Below are positions 39,258 through 47,544 of a stretch of 64,000 nucleotides of DNA, in pieces (the first letter of the stretch is position 1; each line of letters starts with the position of its first letter). The translations under genes were made by a program, and so were the position numbers. Location of the stretch: positions 62,001 through 126,000 of the forward strand of contig JAFXUD010000009.1 of the NCBI GenBank assembly GCA_017535315.1. The letters are read 5' to 3'. Source of the stretch: Victivallales bacterium (GTDB lineage Bacteria > Verrucomicrobiota > Lentisphaeria > Oligosphaerales > Oligosphaeraceae). The notes beneath the pieces were generated by a model. The model was given only the letters and a program-made list of their open reading frames with translations. It was not told the DNA's origin and did no database searches.

Positions 39258-42200
39258 TTAGAGCGTGCTGGTGATAATCCCTTTATGGTAATCCTGGAGG
39301 GACTTCACACCGCCGTCGCCGTTCTGGAAGGCGGCAATGCCGTCGGCGGCTGCCTTGGCGGCTGCGACAGTGGTGATGTAGAGAATACCGTAGCGGATGG
39401 CGTTCTTGCGGATATAGGAGTCATCGACCTTGCTGGCCTTGCCGATGGGGGTATTGATGACGAGGTCGATGTTGCCGTTCTTGATGGCATCGACGATATT
39501 GGGGCGCCCCTCGTTGACCTTGAAGATGGGTTTGGCGGCGATACCATGTTCGTTGAGGTACTTGCAGGTGCCTTCCGTGGCGACCAGGTTCAGTCCGAGG
39601 GAAACGAACTTGCGAGCTGGCTCGATGATGCCTTCCCTGTCTGTCGGGTTGACGGTGATGAGGACGGTGCCCTTGGAGGGTAGCGGCGGTTTGGCAGCCT
39701 CTTCCGCCTTGTAGTAGGCCAGGCCGAAGGTGTCGGCAAGGCCGAGTACTTCGCCCGTGGAACGCATTTCAGGGCCGAGCACGGGATCGACTTCAGGCAG
39801 CATCGGGAACGGGAAGACCGCCTCTTTCACGCCAAAGTGCATTATCTTGCGCGGACGTGCGTCCACCTCACGCAGTGTCTTGCCCATAATCATCTCGGTC
39901 GCAAGGCGTGCCATCGAGATGCCGCAGACCTTCGAGACCAGCGGCACTGTTCTGGATGCGCGCGGATTCGCCTCAAGGACATAGACGACATCCTGGCAGA
40001 TCGCGTACTGCATGTTCATCAGGCCGACGACATGCATCTCCTTCGCGATACGAGCCGTATATTCACGGATGGTGTCCATATGCTTCTTCGGGATGCTGAT
40101 AGGCGGTATGACGCACGCGGAATCACCCGAGTGGATGCCCGCCTGCTCGATGTGCTCCATAATGGAAGGCACGAAGGCATCGGTGCCGTCGGCGATGGCG
40201 TCTGCCTCCGTCTCGGTGGCATTTTCCAGGAACTTGTCGATGAGGATGGGGCGTTCGGGGGTGACATCGACAGCTGCCTCGACGTAGTTGCGGAGCATCT
40301 CCTCGTCGCGTACGACCTCCATTCCGCGCCCGCCCAGCACGAAGGAGGGGCGCACCATTAGCGGATAGCCGATCTTGTTCGCGATGGCAAGCGCCTCAAT
40401 GAGGTTGCTGGCCATGCCAGAGACGGGCATCGGGATATGCAGGTCGTCCATCAACTTGCGGAAGAGGTCGCGGTCCTCCGCCATGTCGATGGTGGCAGGG
40501 GGGGTGCCTAGGATGCGCACGCCGTTGCGCTCCAGCGAGGTGGCCAGGTTGAGCGGGGTTTGCCCACCGAACTGGACGATGACGCCCTGCGGCTTCTCCT
40601 TGTCGTAGATGCTGAGGACATCCTCCAGGGTCAGCGGCTCGAAATAGAGCTTGTTGGAGGTGTCAAAGTCGGTGGAGACGGTCTCGGGGTTGCAGTTGAC
40701 CATAATGGTTTCATAGCCCATGTCGCGCAGCGCGAAGGCGGCGTGGACGCAGCAGTAGTCAAACTCGATGCCCTGGCCAATGCGGTTAGGGCCGCCGCCG
40801 AGAATCATCACCTTCTTGCTGTTCTGCGAGACCTGGATGTTGTTCTTCGCGTTGTAGGTGGAGTAGTAGTAGCATGCATCCTTTACACCGCTGACGGGGA
40901 CGTAGTCCCATGCCTCCTCCATGCCAAGGAAGAGGCGCTGCTTGCGGATGACCGCCTCGGGCGTGTTGAGCAACTTGGAGAGGTAGAGGTCGGAGAAGCC
41001 GTCCTTCTTGGCCTGGATGAGCAGTTCGTCGGGCAGTATCTGGTCCTTGTACTTGAGAATTTCCATCTCCAGATCGACCAGCTCCTTCATCTGCTGGATG
41101 AACCACATCTTGATATGGGTCTTCTGGTGGAGAACCTCCAGATCTGCCCCCTTGCGAATGGCTTCGTACATCTCATACTGGCGCAGACTGGAAGGCTCGT
41201 TCAGGCGCTCCATGAGCTGGTCCAGGGTGAGGGAGTTGAGGTGCTTGGCGAAGCCGAGGCCAGGGTTGCCGTTCTCCAAGGAGCGGATGGCCTTCATAAA
41301 GGCCTCTTTGTAGGTTTTGCCGATGCTCATGACTTCGCCGACGGCGCGCATCTGCGTGCCCAGTTTGTCCTGCACGCCCTTGAACTTCTCGAAGGCCCAG
41401 CGAGCGAACTTGACGACCACGTAGTCGCCAGACGGAGTGTATTTCTCAAGGCTTCCATCGCGCCAGTAGGGGAGTTCGTCCAGTGTCATGCCAGCAGCCA
41501 GCAGGGCGGAGATGAAGGCAATCGGGAAGCCCGTCGCCTTGGAGGCAAGGGCGGAGGAGCGCGATGTGCGCGGGTTGATCTCAATGACCACCACGCGGTC
41601 GTCTTTCGGGTTGTGCGCAAACTGCACATTCGTGCCGCCAATGACACCGATTCCCTCGACGATGCGGTATGACCACTCCTGCATCTTCTTCTGAAGCTCC
41701 TCGGAGATGGTCAGCATCGGCGCCGTGCAGAAGGAGTCGCCCGTGTGAACGCCCACAGCATCGACGTTCTCGATGAAGCATACCGTGATCATCTGCCCTT
41801 TGGAGTCGCGGACGATTTCCAGCTCCAGCTCCTCCCAGCCAAGCAGGGATTCCTCGATGAGCACCTGGTGGACAAGGCTCGCCTGAAGGCCTCTTGCCGC
41901 AATGGTGCGCAGTTCCTCGCGGTTGTAGCAGAAGCCGCCGCCCGTTCCGCCCATCGTGTAGGCAGGGCGTACGACCACGGGGTAGCCTATTTCGTCGGCG
42001 GCCTTCTCCGCGTCTTCGACGCTGTTGACGGCCATGCTGGGGGCCATGGCGATGCCCAGGCTGTTCATCGTGTTCTTGAACTCCGTGCGGTCTTCGCCAC
42101 GCTCGATGGCATCAATCTGCACACCAATGACCTTGACGCCGTACTTCGTCAAGACACCAGCCTTGGAAAGTTCCGCCGCCAGGTTGAGGGCGGATTGCCC

Positions 42201-42473
42201 GCCGAGGTTCGGGAGCAGGGCATCTGGCCGTTCCTTCTCAATGATTTCCGTCATGCGCTTCAGGTTCAGCGGCTCAATGTAGGTGGTGTCCGCAATGCCT
42301 GGGTCCGTCATGATGGTGGCGGGATTGGAATTGACCAGGACTATCTTGTAGCCGAGGCTGCGCAGCGCCTTGCACGCCTGCGTCCCTGAATAGTCGAATT
42401 CACAGGCCTGGCCGATGACGATGGGACCCGACCCGATGATCATAACTTTGTTGATGTCTTCGCGTTTTGGCAT
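39258..42473 (-). CDS. carB: Carbamoyl-phosphate synthase, large subunit
   Basis: 1,071 residues, start ATG 42473 with AAGGAA 7-12 bp upstream. The two homologous ATP-grasp halves are seen: NKVMIIGSGPIVIGQACEFDYSGTQ and KKVMILGGGPNRIGQGIEFDYCCVH, each followed by PVVVRPAYTMGGTGGG or PLMVRPSFVLGGRGM, with EINPRTSRSSALASKATG and EANPRASRTVPLVSKVCG. The C-terminal allosteric domain is present. The enzyme makes carbamoyl phosphate from bicarbonate, glutamine-derived ammonia and two ATP for pyrimidines and arginine; carA is not in the window. Confidence 0.98.
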   Translation of the reverse strand: MPKREDINKVMIIGSGPIVIGQACEFDYSGTQACKALRSLGYKIVLVNSNPATIMTDPGIADTTYIEPLNLKRMTEIIEKERPDALLPNLGGQSALNLAAELSKAGVLTKYGVKVIGVQIDAIERGEDRTEFKNTMNSLGIAMAPSMAVNSVEDAEKAADEIGYPVVVRPAYTMGGTGGGFCYNREELRTIAARGLQASLVHQVLIEESLLGWEELELEIVRDSKGQMITVCFIENVDAVGVHTGDSFCTAPMLTISEELQKKMQEWSYRIVEGIGVIGGTNVQFAHNPKDDRVVVIEINPRTSRSSALASKATGFPIAFISALLAAGMTLDELPYWRDGSLEKYTPSGDYVVVKFARWAFEKFKGVQDKLGTQMRAVGEVMSIGKTYKEAFMKAIRSLENGNPGLGFAKHLNSLTLDQLMERLNEPSSLRQYEMYEAIRKGADLEVLHQKTHIKMWFIQQMKELVDLEMEILKYKDQILPDELLIQAKKDGFSDLYLSKLLNTPEAVIRKQRLFLGMEEAWDYVPVSGVKDACYYYSTYNAKNNIQVSQNSKKVMILGGGPNRIGQGIEFDYCCVHAAFALRDMGYETIMVNCNPETVSTDFDTSNKLYFEPLTLEDVLSIYDKEKPQGVIVQFGGQTPLNLATSLERNGVRILGTPPATIDMAEDRDLFRKLMDDLHIPMPVSGMASNLIEALAIANKIGYPLMVRPSFVLGGRGMEVVRDEEMLRNYVEAAVDVTPERPILIDKFLENATETEADAIADGTDAFVPSIMEHIEQAGIHSGDSACVIPPISIPKKHMDTIREYTARIAKEMHVVGLMNMQYAICQDVVYVLEANPRASRTVPLVSKVCGISMARLATEMIMGKTLREVDARPRKIMHFGVKEAVFPFPMLPEVDPVLGPEMRSTGEVLGLADTFGLAYYKAEEAAKPPLPSKGTVLITVNPTDREGIIEPARKFVSLGLNLVATEGTCKYLNEHGIAAKPIFKVNEGRPNIVDAIKNGNIDLVINTPIGKASKVDDSYIRKNAIRYGILYITTVAAAKAAADGIAAFQNGDGGVKSLQDYHKGIITSTL

Positions 42474-42529
42474 TCTCGTTCCTTGGGGTTTTATGTTTTA
42501 TGGTTATGGTAATAACAAGGTTTTATGTT

Positions 42530-42660
42530 GCGCGCCCTTGCGGGCGCTAAGTCCAGCGGTGTCTTTTCCCCTACGCTGCGCACCCTTGTGGGCGTTTGCG
42601 TGGGGTTACGCATGGTTGCACCCTAACGGACGCTGCCGCTTCGTGGCTTCCATGCACTAA
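42530..42660. repeat. GC-rich palindromic repeat region upstream of carB (R5)
   Basis: GCGCCCTTGCGGGCGC (palindrome at about 42532-42547) is followed by GCGCACCCTTGTGGGCG, a degenerate second copy, and by GCATGG ... CCATGC flanking a GGACGCTGCCGCTTCG segment. The region is REP-like and precedes the carB promoter area. No coding content. Confidence 0.5.
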
Positions 42661-42684
42661 CCTCTTTGGATAAGAAAGCGTCTC

Positions 42685-42716
42685 ATAAAAAAGGCAGCTT
42701 GGGAAAGCCGCCTTTC
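42685..42716 (-). terminator. Rho-independent terminator after ftsY
   Basis: On the minus strand AAAGGCGGCTT, loop TCCC, AAGCTGCCTTT form an 11-bp stem with one G-U pair, followed by a run of T. It is 10-40 bp past the ftsY stop and ends the ribBA-ribH-nusB-ftsY operon. Confidence 0.88.
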
Positions 42717-42725
42717 TTGAGTGGG

Positions 42726-43643
42726 TTATGAAAACAGTGCATCGACGTAACTTTGCGCGTCAAAAGGCTGAAGGTCATCCATCTGTTCTCCAAGCCCGAC
42801 GAAGCGGACGGGATAGCCCAGTTCTCGGCGGATGGCGACGACAATGCCGCCCTTGCCAGTACCGTCGAGTTTGGTCAGAATTAGCCCCGTGATGGGGAAG
42901 ATTTTACCGAACTCCCGCGCTTGAATAAGGGCATTGCTGCCCGTGGATGCATCGACAGTCAGCCAAATCTCATGGGGCGCATCAGGCATCTCCTTGGCGA
43001 CGACACGCTTGACCTTCGCCAGCTCGTCCATCAAGTCCTTGCGCGTGTGCTGTCTTCCCGCCGTATCGATGATGGCATAGTCGCAGCTTTTGAGTTTGGC
43101 CGACTTGACAGTGTCGAATGCGACGGAGGCGGCATCGCCGCCATGCTTGCCTGCCACCACTGGACAGCCCAGACGCTCTCCCCAGATTTTCAGTTGCTCT
43201 ATGCCTGCGGCGCGGAAGGTATCCCCTGCGCCGAGCATGACACTTTTTCCCTGCTGCATGAAGTAGTGAGCCAGCTTGGCAGTGCTGGTAGTTTTGCCAC
43301 TGCCATTCACGCCAACCATCAGAATGACCGTCGGACCGCTTTCAGGGTGGTGGATTTCCGCCTGGTTGCCCGTCGCAAGAATCTCCAGAATCTTTGCCTT
43401 TGCGACAGCAATGACATCCTCCTCCGTTGCAATCAAGCCGCGCTGGTAACAGTCTTTGATTTCAGCGATGAGCTCCTTACTAATGGCCATGCCAAGGTCA
43501 GTCGAGACAAGTGCCTTCTCCAGGGATGCGTATGTCTCGTCATCCCAGGTCTTCGTACCGCTGAAGATGCTTGAGAAGGTGCGCAGAAGGGTGGTTTTGG
43601 TCTTTTCCAACCCGCGCTTGAATAGTTGGAAGATGTTGCTCAT
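42726..43643 (-). CDS. ftsY: Signal recognition particle receptor FtsY
   Basis: 305 residues with a short N-terminal NG-only form (no long acidic A domain). The GTPase motifs are present: G1 GVNGSGKTTSTAKLAH, G3 DTAGRQHTRKDLM, G4 TKLDGTGKGG, plus GDTFRAAGIEQL. It docks the SRP-ribosome complex at the membrane. Its ATG overlaps the nusB stop (ATGA), so it is translationally coupled to nusB. Confidence 0.96.
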   Translation of the reverse strand: MSNIFQLFKRGLEKTKTTLLRTFSSIFSGTKTWDDETYASLEKALVSTDLGMAISKELIAEIKDCYQRGLIATEEDVIAVAKAKILEILATGNQAEIHHPESGPTVILMVGVNGSGKTTSTAKLAHYFMQQGKSVMLGAGDTFRAAGIEQLKIWGERLGCPVVAGKHGGDAASVAFDTVKSAKLKSCDYAIIDTAGRQHTRKDLMDELAKVKRVVAKEMPDAPHEIWLTVDASTGSNALIQAREFGKIFPITGLILTKLDGTGKGGIVVAIRRELGYPVRFVGLGEQMDDLQPFDAQSYVDALFS

Positions 43644-44242
43644 TTGTCTTCCTCTCCTTCGGTTGATTCGATGGTTTCGTCCGAAGGTGACTCTGTTTTC
43701 TCTTCTTGAGAGGTGAGCTGGTTGGACAATTCCCTATCCGTGAGCGTTTTCCTGATTTTGTCCAGGATGCCGTTGACGAATCGCGAGGAGTTGTTGATGC
43801 TATAGTTCTTGGCGATTTCGACTGCCTCGTTGATAGCAATGGCTGGGGTGACGCCATTTGGACTTTTTAAAATCTCGAACGTTGCGATGCGGAGGATGCT
43901 TCGATCCAGCAAGGATATTCTATGGAATGACCAGTTTTCTGCTGCATCGGCAATCTGTGCATCAAGTTCGCAATGGTTGTCCACGACACCCTTGATGAGA
44001 ATGTCTGCATATTTCCAGGCAGCCTTGAAGTCCGCTTCCGTAAAGGAAGGGGCTTCTCCCTCTTCGTATGGGTTTTGAGCTAGTTCCTTGAAATACTCCA
44101 GTTCAACAGGAGCTGTTTCCCATCGGTTTTTCAGGTCAGCCTGAAAGACAAACTGCATGGCAAGGATTCTGGAAAGGGTGCGACGCTTTCTAAAAAGCGT
44201 GGCACCGAGATTGGAAGCTGGTTGCTCCTGCTTGTCGTCCAT
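43640..44242 (-). CDS. nusB: Transcription antitermination factor NusB
   Basis: 200 residues from ATG 44242, chosen because AAGGA of the ribH end lies 8 bp upstream (a GTG at 44248 would be too close). SRILAMQFVFQADLKN is the NusB N-terminal helix with the RNA-binding region, and DRSILRIATFEIL, AINEAVEIAKNYS and SSRFVNGILDKI are family signatures. The C-terminal 30 residues (SQEEKTESPSDETIE) are a charged extension. NusB acts with NusE in rRNA antitermination. Confidence 0.95.
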   Translation of the reverse strand: MDDKQEQPASNLGATLFRKRRTLSRILAMQFVFQADLKNRWETAPVELEYFKELAQNPYEEGEAPSFTEADFKAAWKYADILIKGVVDNHCELDAQIADAAENWSFHRISLLDRSILRIATFEILKSPNGVTPAIAINEAVEIAKNYSINNSSRFVNGILDKIRKTLTDRELSNQLTSQEEKTESPSDETIESTEGEEDK

Positions 44243-44244
44243 AA

Positions 44245-44730
44245 TCACTTTCCTTGCGGGATGTTTTTCAGGAGACTAGCCATCTCAATGGCCGTTTCGG
44301 CTGCACTGGCACCGCGGTTGCCAGCCTTGCAACCAGAGCGCTCGATGGCCTGCTCGATGTTTTCAGCGGTCACGACTGCGTAGATGTTCGGAACGCCTGA
44401 TTCCAGCGAGATTTGCGCGAGCCCCTTGGAGACCTCCTCGTTTACATAGTTCGCATGGGAAGTGGCTCCCTGGATGACACAGCCAAGAGCGATGACGGCA
44501 TCAAATTTCTTGGCCTCCGAAAAGCGCTTGGCGACGACAGGAATCTCGAAGGAGCCAGGCACCCAGGCGACCTCAATGTCCTTGGCGTTGCAGCCATGAC
44601 GTAGCAACGTGTCGATGGCGCCGTCCAGCAGCTTACTCACAAAGAAACTGTTGAAACGGGCGCAGACGATTGCAAAACGCATCCCTTTACCATTAAGAAT
44701 GCCTTCGTAGGTTTTCACATCACTGGTCAT
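44245..44730 (-). CDS. ribH: 6,7-dimethyl-8-ribityllumazine synthase
   Basis: 161 residues, start ATG 44730 with AAGGAG upstream. Motifs: IVCARFNSFFVSKLLDGA, VAWVPGSFEIPVVAKRF, ALGCVIQGATSHANYV (contains the catalytic His region) and GNRGASAAETAIEM. The enzyme condenses the pyrimidine from ribA with the dihydroxybutanone phosphate made by ribB. It is 10 bp after ribBA. Confidence 0.97.
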   Translation of the reverse strand: MTSDVKTYEGILNGKGMRFAIVCARFNSFFVSKLLDGAIDTLLRHGCNAKDIEVAWVPGSFEIPVVAKRFSEAKKFDAVIALGCVIQGATSHANYVNEEVSKGLAQISLESGVPNIYAVVTAENIEQAIERSGCKAGNRGASAAETAIEMASLLKNIPQGK

Positions 44731-44740
44731 TGTTTGCTCC

Positions 44741-45928
44741 TTATAGAAGATGCTCCATTCGTTCCTTTTTGGTTTTCAGGTATTTCTCATCATACTTCTG
44801 CGGGGGGATGATGAGTGGTTCCCGTCCCGTGATGGTCAGTCCATGCCCCTTTAGGCCGACGAGCTTCTGGGGGTTGTTGGTGAGAATCCGTATGCTCTTG
44901 ATGCCGAGCGAAGTCAGAATCTGCGCACCGATGCCGTACTCGCGCAGGTCGGGGGCGAAGCCGATGCGGATGTTGGCATCAACCGTATCAAGTCCCTTTT
45001 CCTGAAGATGATAGGCGTGCAGCTTGTTGGCCAGGCCGATGCCGCGCCCTTCTTGGCGCAGATAGACAATGACGCCTGAGCCGTTCTCGACAATACGCTT
45101 CATCGCCGCGTCCAATTGTTGACCGCAGTCACAGCGGAGCGAATGGAATACATCGCCCGTGAGGCATTCGCTGTGGACGCGCACGAGGATGTCCTTGTGG
45201 CTGGAGATGTCCCCGTAAACCAGGGCCAGATGCTCGCGTCCATCGTGCTTTGCCACAAAACAGATCAGCTTGAAAAGACCGTATGGTGTCGGCAGATCGA
45301 CGGATTCAACGCGCGACACGATGCTTTCATGTTTCCGCCTGTATTTGATAAGGTCGGCGACGCAACCCATTCGCAGACCGTGCTTCTGAGCGTATTTCTT
45401 CAAGTCTGGCAGTCTCATCATCGTGCCGTCCTCATTCATGATTTCACAGATGAGGGCGTTCGGGGTGAGTCCCGCAAGACGCATCAAATCTACGGAGGCC
45501 TCCGTATGGCCAGCGCGCACGAGGACGCCACCCTCACGCGCGATAAGCGGAAAGAGATGGCCAGGGGAGTGGAAGTCGGTAGCCTGCATCTTGGGGTCGG
45601 CCAGTTTTCGCGCTGTCAATGCGCGATCGGCGGCAGAGATGCCAGTCGTGGTGCCTTCGTTAGCGTCTATGCTAATGGTGAAGCAGGTGCCGAGGGGGTC
45701 GGTGTTGCGGGTCATTTCGTGTAACCCCAACTCCAGGGCACGTGCCTGCGTAATGGGTGCACAGACGAGGCCACGGGCATGAGTGACCATGAAATTGACT
45801 GTCTCGGGGGTAGCCAGTTCGGCGGCGACAACAATATCTCCCTCATTCTCGCGAGACTTGTCATCGGTGATGATGATCATTTCGCCTTTGGCAAGCGCCG
45901 CCGTGAGATCGTCTATCTTGTCAAACAT
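44741..45928 (-). CDS. ribBA: Bifunctional DHBP synthase / GTP cyclohydrolase II
   Basis: 395 residues. The N-terminal half has the DHBP synthase signature (IITDDKSRENEGDIVVAAE; AGHTEASVDLMRLAG), the C-terminal half the GTP cyclohydrolase II zinc motif (SECLTGDVFHSLRCDCGQQL) and RQEGRGIGLANKLHAY, EYGIGAQILTSLG. The enzyme makes both riboflavin precursors. First gene of the operon with ribH-nusB-ftsY; no FMN riboswitch was found upstream. The remaining rib genes (ribD, ribE) are not in the window. Confidence 0.97.
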   Translation of the reverse strand: MFDKIDDLTAALAKGEMIIITDDKSRENEGDIVVAAELATPETVNFMVTHARGLVCAPITQARALELGLHEMTRNTDPLGTCFTISIDANEGTTTGISAADRALTARKLADPKMQATDFHSPGHLFPLIAREGGVLVRAGHTEASVDLMRLAGLTPNALICEIMNEDGTMMRLPDLKKYAQKHGLRMGCVADLIKYRRKHESIVSRVESVDLPTPYGLFKLICFVAKHDGREHLALVYGDISSHKDILVRVHSECLTGDVFHSLRCDCGQQLDAAMKRIVENGSGVIVYLRQEGRGIGLANKLHAYHLQEKGLDTVDANIRIGFAPDLREYGIGAQILTSLGIKSIRILTNNPQKLVGLKGHGLTITGREPLIIPPQKYDEKYLKTKKERMEHLL

Positions 45929-46024
45929 AGTATGTACACAGAGCCCCGTTGAATCGTTCAGTCGTTTACAATAATATATACCAAAAACATTTCTTTTCCA
46001 CAGTATCCACCGCTTTTTTCCCTA

Positions 46025-46091
46025 CTGGCGATTGAAAATCTAAACGCACAGAATAAGGCAATGATCTTGCGTTTAGATTTTCAATCGTCAG
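46025..46091. repeat. Palindrome between ribBA and serS
   Basis: CTGGCGATTGAAAATC.. (24-nt arm, 46025-46048) pairs with ..GATTTTCAATCGTCAG (46068-46091) with a single G-U pair, around a 19-nt loop. There is no T-tract and the genes diverge, so it is not a terminator. It is not obviously the same family as the palindromes at 4721 and 32389. Confidence 0.75.
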
Positions 46092-46134
46092 AATCGACAG
46101 CTACCCAACTAAAGCGCTTTATTAAGTAGTTTTT

Positions 46135-46163
46135 TTGCAAAGAGAGATTATATTATTTAAACT
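46135..46163 (+). promoter_or_regulatory. Candidate sigma70-type promoter of serS
   Basis: TTGCAA (46135-46140), a 17-nt spacer and TAAACT (46158-46163) are a modest match to the consensus. The sequence is AT-rich. Other spacings are possible; start site unknown. Confidence 0.3.
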
Positions 46164-46236
46164 ATGGTATTTGAAAACAGTATCGGGGCGGGTAACGCCT
46201 CGTTGATTCCCCTCACCACAAACCGAAGAGCAGAAC

Positions 46237-47481
46237 ATGATTGACATTAAAATCCTCCGTGAAAATCCTGAACTGGTGAAGCAGAACGCCCTACGCCGTG
46301 GCTGCGATGTGGATATTGACGCACTATATGCGATGGACAAGCAGTATTTGGACCTGATGCATAGTGTCGAAGAGATGCGCGCGCAGCGCAACTCATTGAG
46401 CAAGGAGTGCCAGAAGAATCCCGAGGCCCGTGAAAAGGTGAAGGCCCTGAAAGGGCAGCTTGCCGAGGCCGAAGCAAAGATGGAGGAACTTAAGGCGCAG
46501 GTCGAAGAGAAGATGACCTGGTTGCCGAATTTCCTCTCCGATGAATGTCCTGCTGGCGAAAGCGACGCGGACAATGTGCCTGTGCGTTTTGTCGGTGAGA
46601 AACCCCAGTTTCCATTCGAGGCGCGTGACCACCAGGCCATCGGCGATATTCTGGGCATCATCGACACGGCGCGTGGTGCAAAAGTTGCTCAGTCTGGCTT
46701 CTACTACTGGGTGGGTGCTGGCGCACAACTAACGCAGGCGATGTTCTTCTGGGCGCAGCAGACGCTCGTAAAGCGAGGATTCAAACTTTTCATGTCTCCT
46801 TGTGCTGCCAAGGCCCACACCCTGTTTGGTACAGGTTATCTTCCCTTCTTTAAGGACCAGACCTATGACTTGGCAAACGAGGATCTTGCGCTGATCGGTA
46901 CATCCGAGCAGACGCTTGTAGGTTACCACGCCGACGAGATTCTTGACGCTGCCACGCTGCCGCGCTGCTACACCGCCTATACTCCTTGTTTCCGTACTGA
47001 GGCGGGAAGCTATGGCAAGGAGTCCAGGGGCATCTTCCGTGTCCATCAGTTCCACAAGGTGGAGCAGATTGTCTTCTGCCTGCCCGAGGAATCCCCGAAG
47101 TACCATGAAGTGTGCCTTGCGAATGAGGAGTACATGTTGCAACAGCTGGGTATCCCGTACCGCGTGGTGAATGTCTGCGTCGGCGATATGGGCGCACCTG
47201 GTTATAAGAAGTATGATATCGAAGCCTGGTATCCTGGTTTTGGAGCCTATCGCGAAGTGACCAGCAACACTAACTTGACTGAATTTCAGTCCCGCCGCCT
47301 GAACATTCGATTCAAGGACGAAAAGTCGAACCGCAGGGGCTTTGTCCATACCATCTCTGCGACGGGCGTGACGGACCGTGTTGTCTGCGCCATTCTGGAG
47401 AACTACCAGCAGGAAGACGGTAGCGTGATTGTCCCTGAAGTGCTCAGACCCTTCACTGGCTTCGACAAGATTACTCCGTAA
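46237..47481 (+). CDS. serS: Seryl-tRNA synthetase
   Basis: 414 residues. The N-terminal long antiparallel coiled coil (residues about 30-100: RAQRNSLSKECQKNPEAREKVKAL) is the tRNA-binding arm. The class II core has motif 2 CFRTEAGSYGKESRGIFRVHQFHKVEQ and motif 3 region ISATGVTDRVVCAILENYQ with the conserved arginine; the common NGSGLAVGR loop is replaced here by SATGVTDR. A strong terminator follows at 47501. Confidence 0.97.
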   Translation: MIDIKILRENPELVKQNALRRGCDVDIDALYAMDKQYLDLMHSVEEMRAQRNSLSKECQKNPEAREKVKALKGQLAEAEAKMEELKAQVEEKMTWLPNFLSDECPAGESDADNVPVRFVGEKPQFPFEARDHQAIGDILGIIDTARGAKVAQSGFYYWVGAGAQLTQAMFFWAQQTLVKRGFKLFMSPCAAKAHTLFGTGYLPFFKDQTYDLANEDLALIGTSEQTLVGYHADEILDAATLPRCYTAYTPCFRTEAGSYGKESRGIFRVHQFHKVEQIVFCLPEESPKYHEVCLANEEYMLQQLGIPYRVVNVCVGDMGAPGYKKYDIEAWYPGFGAYREVTSNTNLTEFQSRRLNIRFKDEKSNRRGFVHTISATGVTDRVVCAILENYQQEDGSVIVPEVLRPFTGFDKITP

Positions 47482-47500
47482 AGCTTTTTCTCCGTTGATC

Positions 47501-47534
47501 CGCCATTTGCGCCCTATGGTGCGAATGGCGTTTT
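47501..47534 (+). terminator. Rho-independent terminator after serS
   Basis: CGCCATTTGCGCC (47501-47513), loop CTAT, GGTGCGAATGGCG (47518-47530), then TTTT. All 13 pairs form, two of them G-U. It begins 19 bp after the serS stop and ends 10 bp before the next ATG, so the following cassette depends on read-through or its own promoter. Confidence 0.88.
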
Positions 47535-47544
47535 GGGCAGTTCG

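Larger units (their letters stand above)
45929..46236. other. Intergenic region between divergent ribBA and serS
   Basis: This 308-bp gap holds a strong palindrome (46025-46091) and, on the plus strand, a candidate serS promoter (46135-46163). No FMN riboswitch or T-box-like element was recognised. Confidence 0.5.

Noticed and set aside
40560-41672. Plus-strand open frame of 370 codons inside carB
   Set aside because: Complement of carB, an essential gene with full motif set; the frame is a codon-usage shadow.
45929-46236. FMN riboswitch upstream of ribBA
   Set aside because: No RFN-element core (AGGGGC, GGGTGA-type) could be found; only a palindrome is present.
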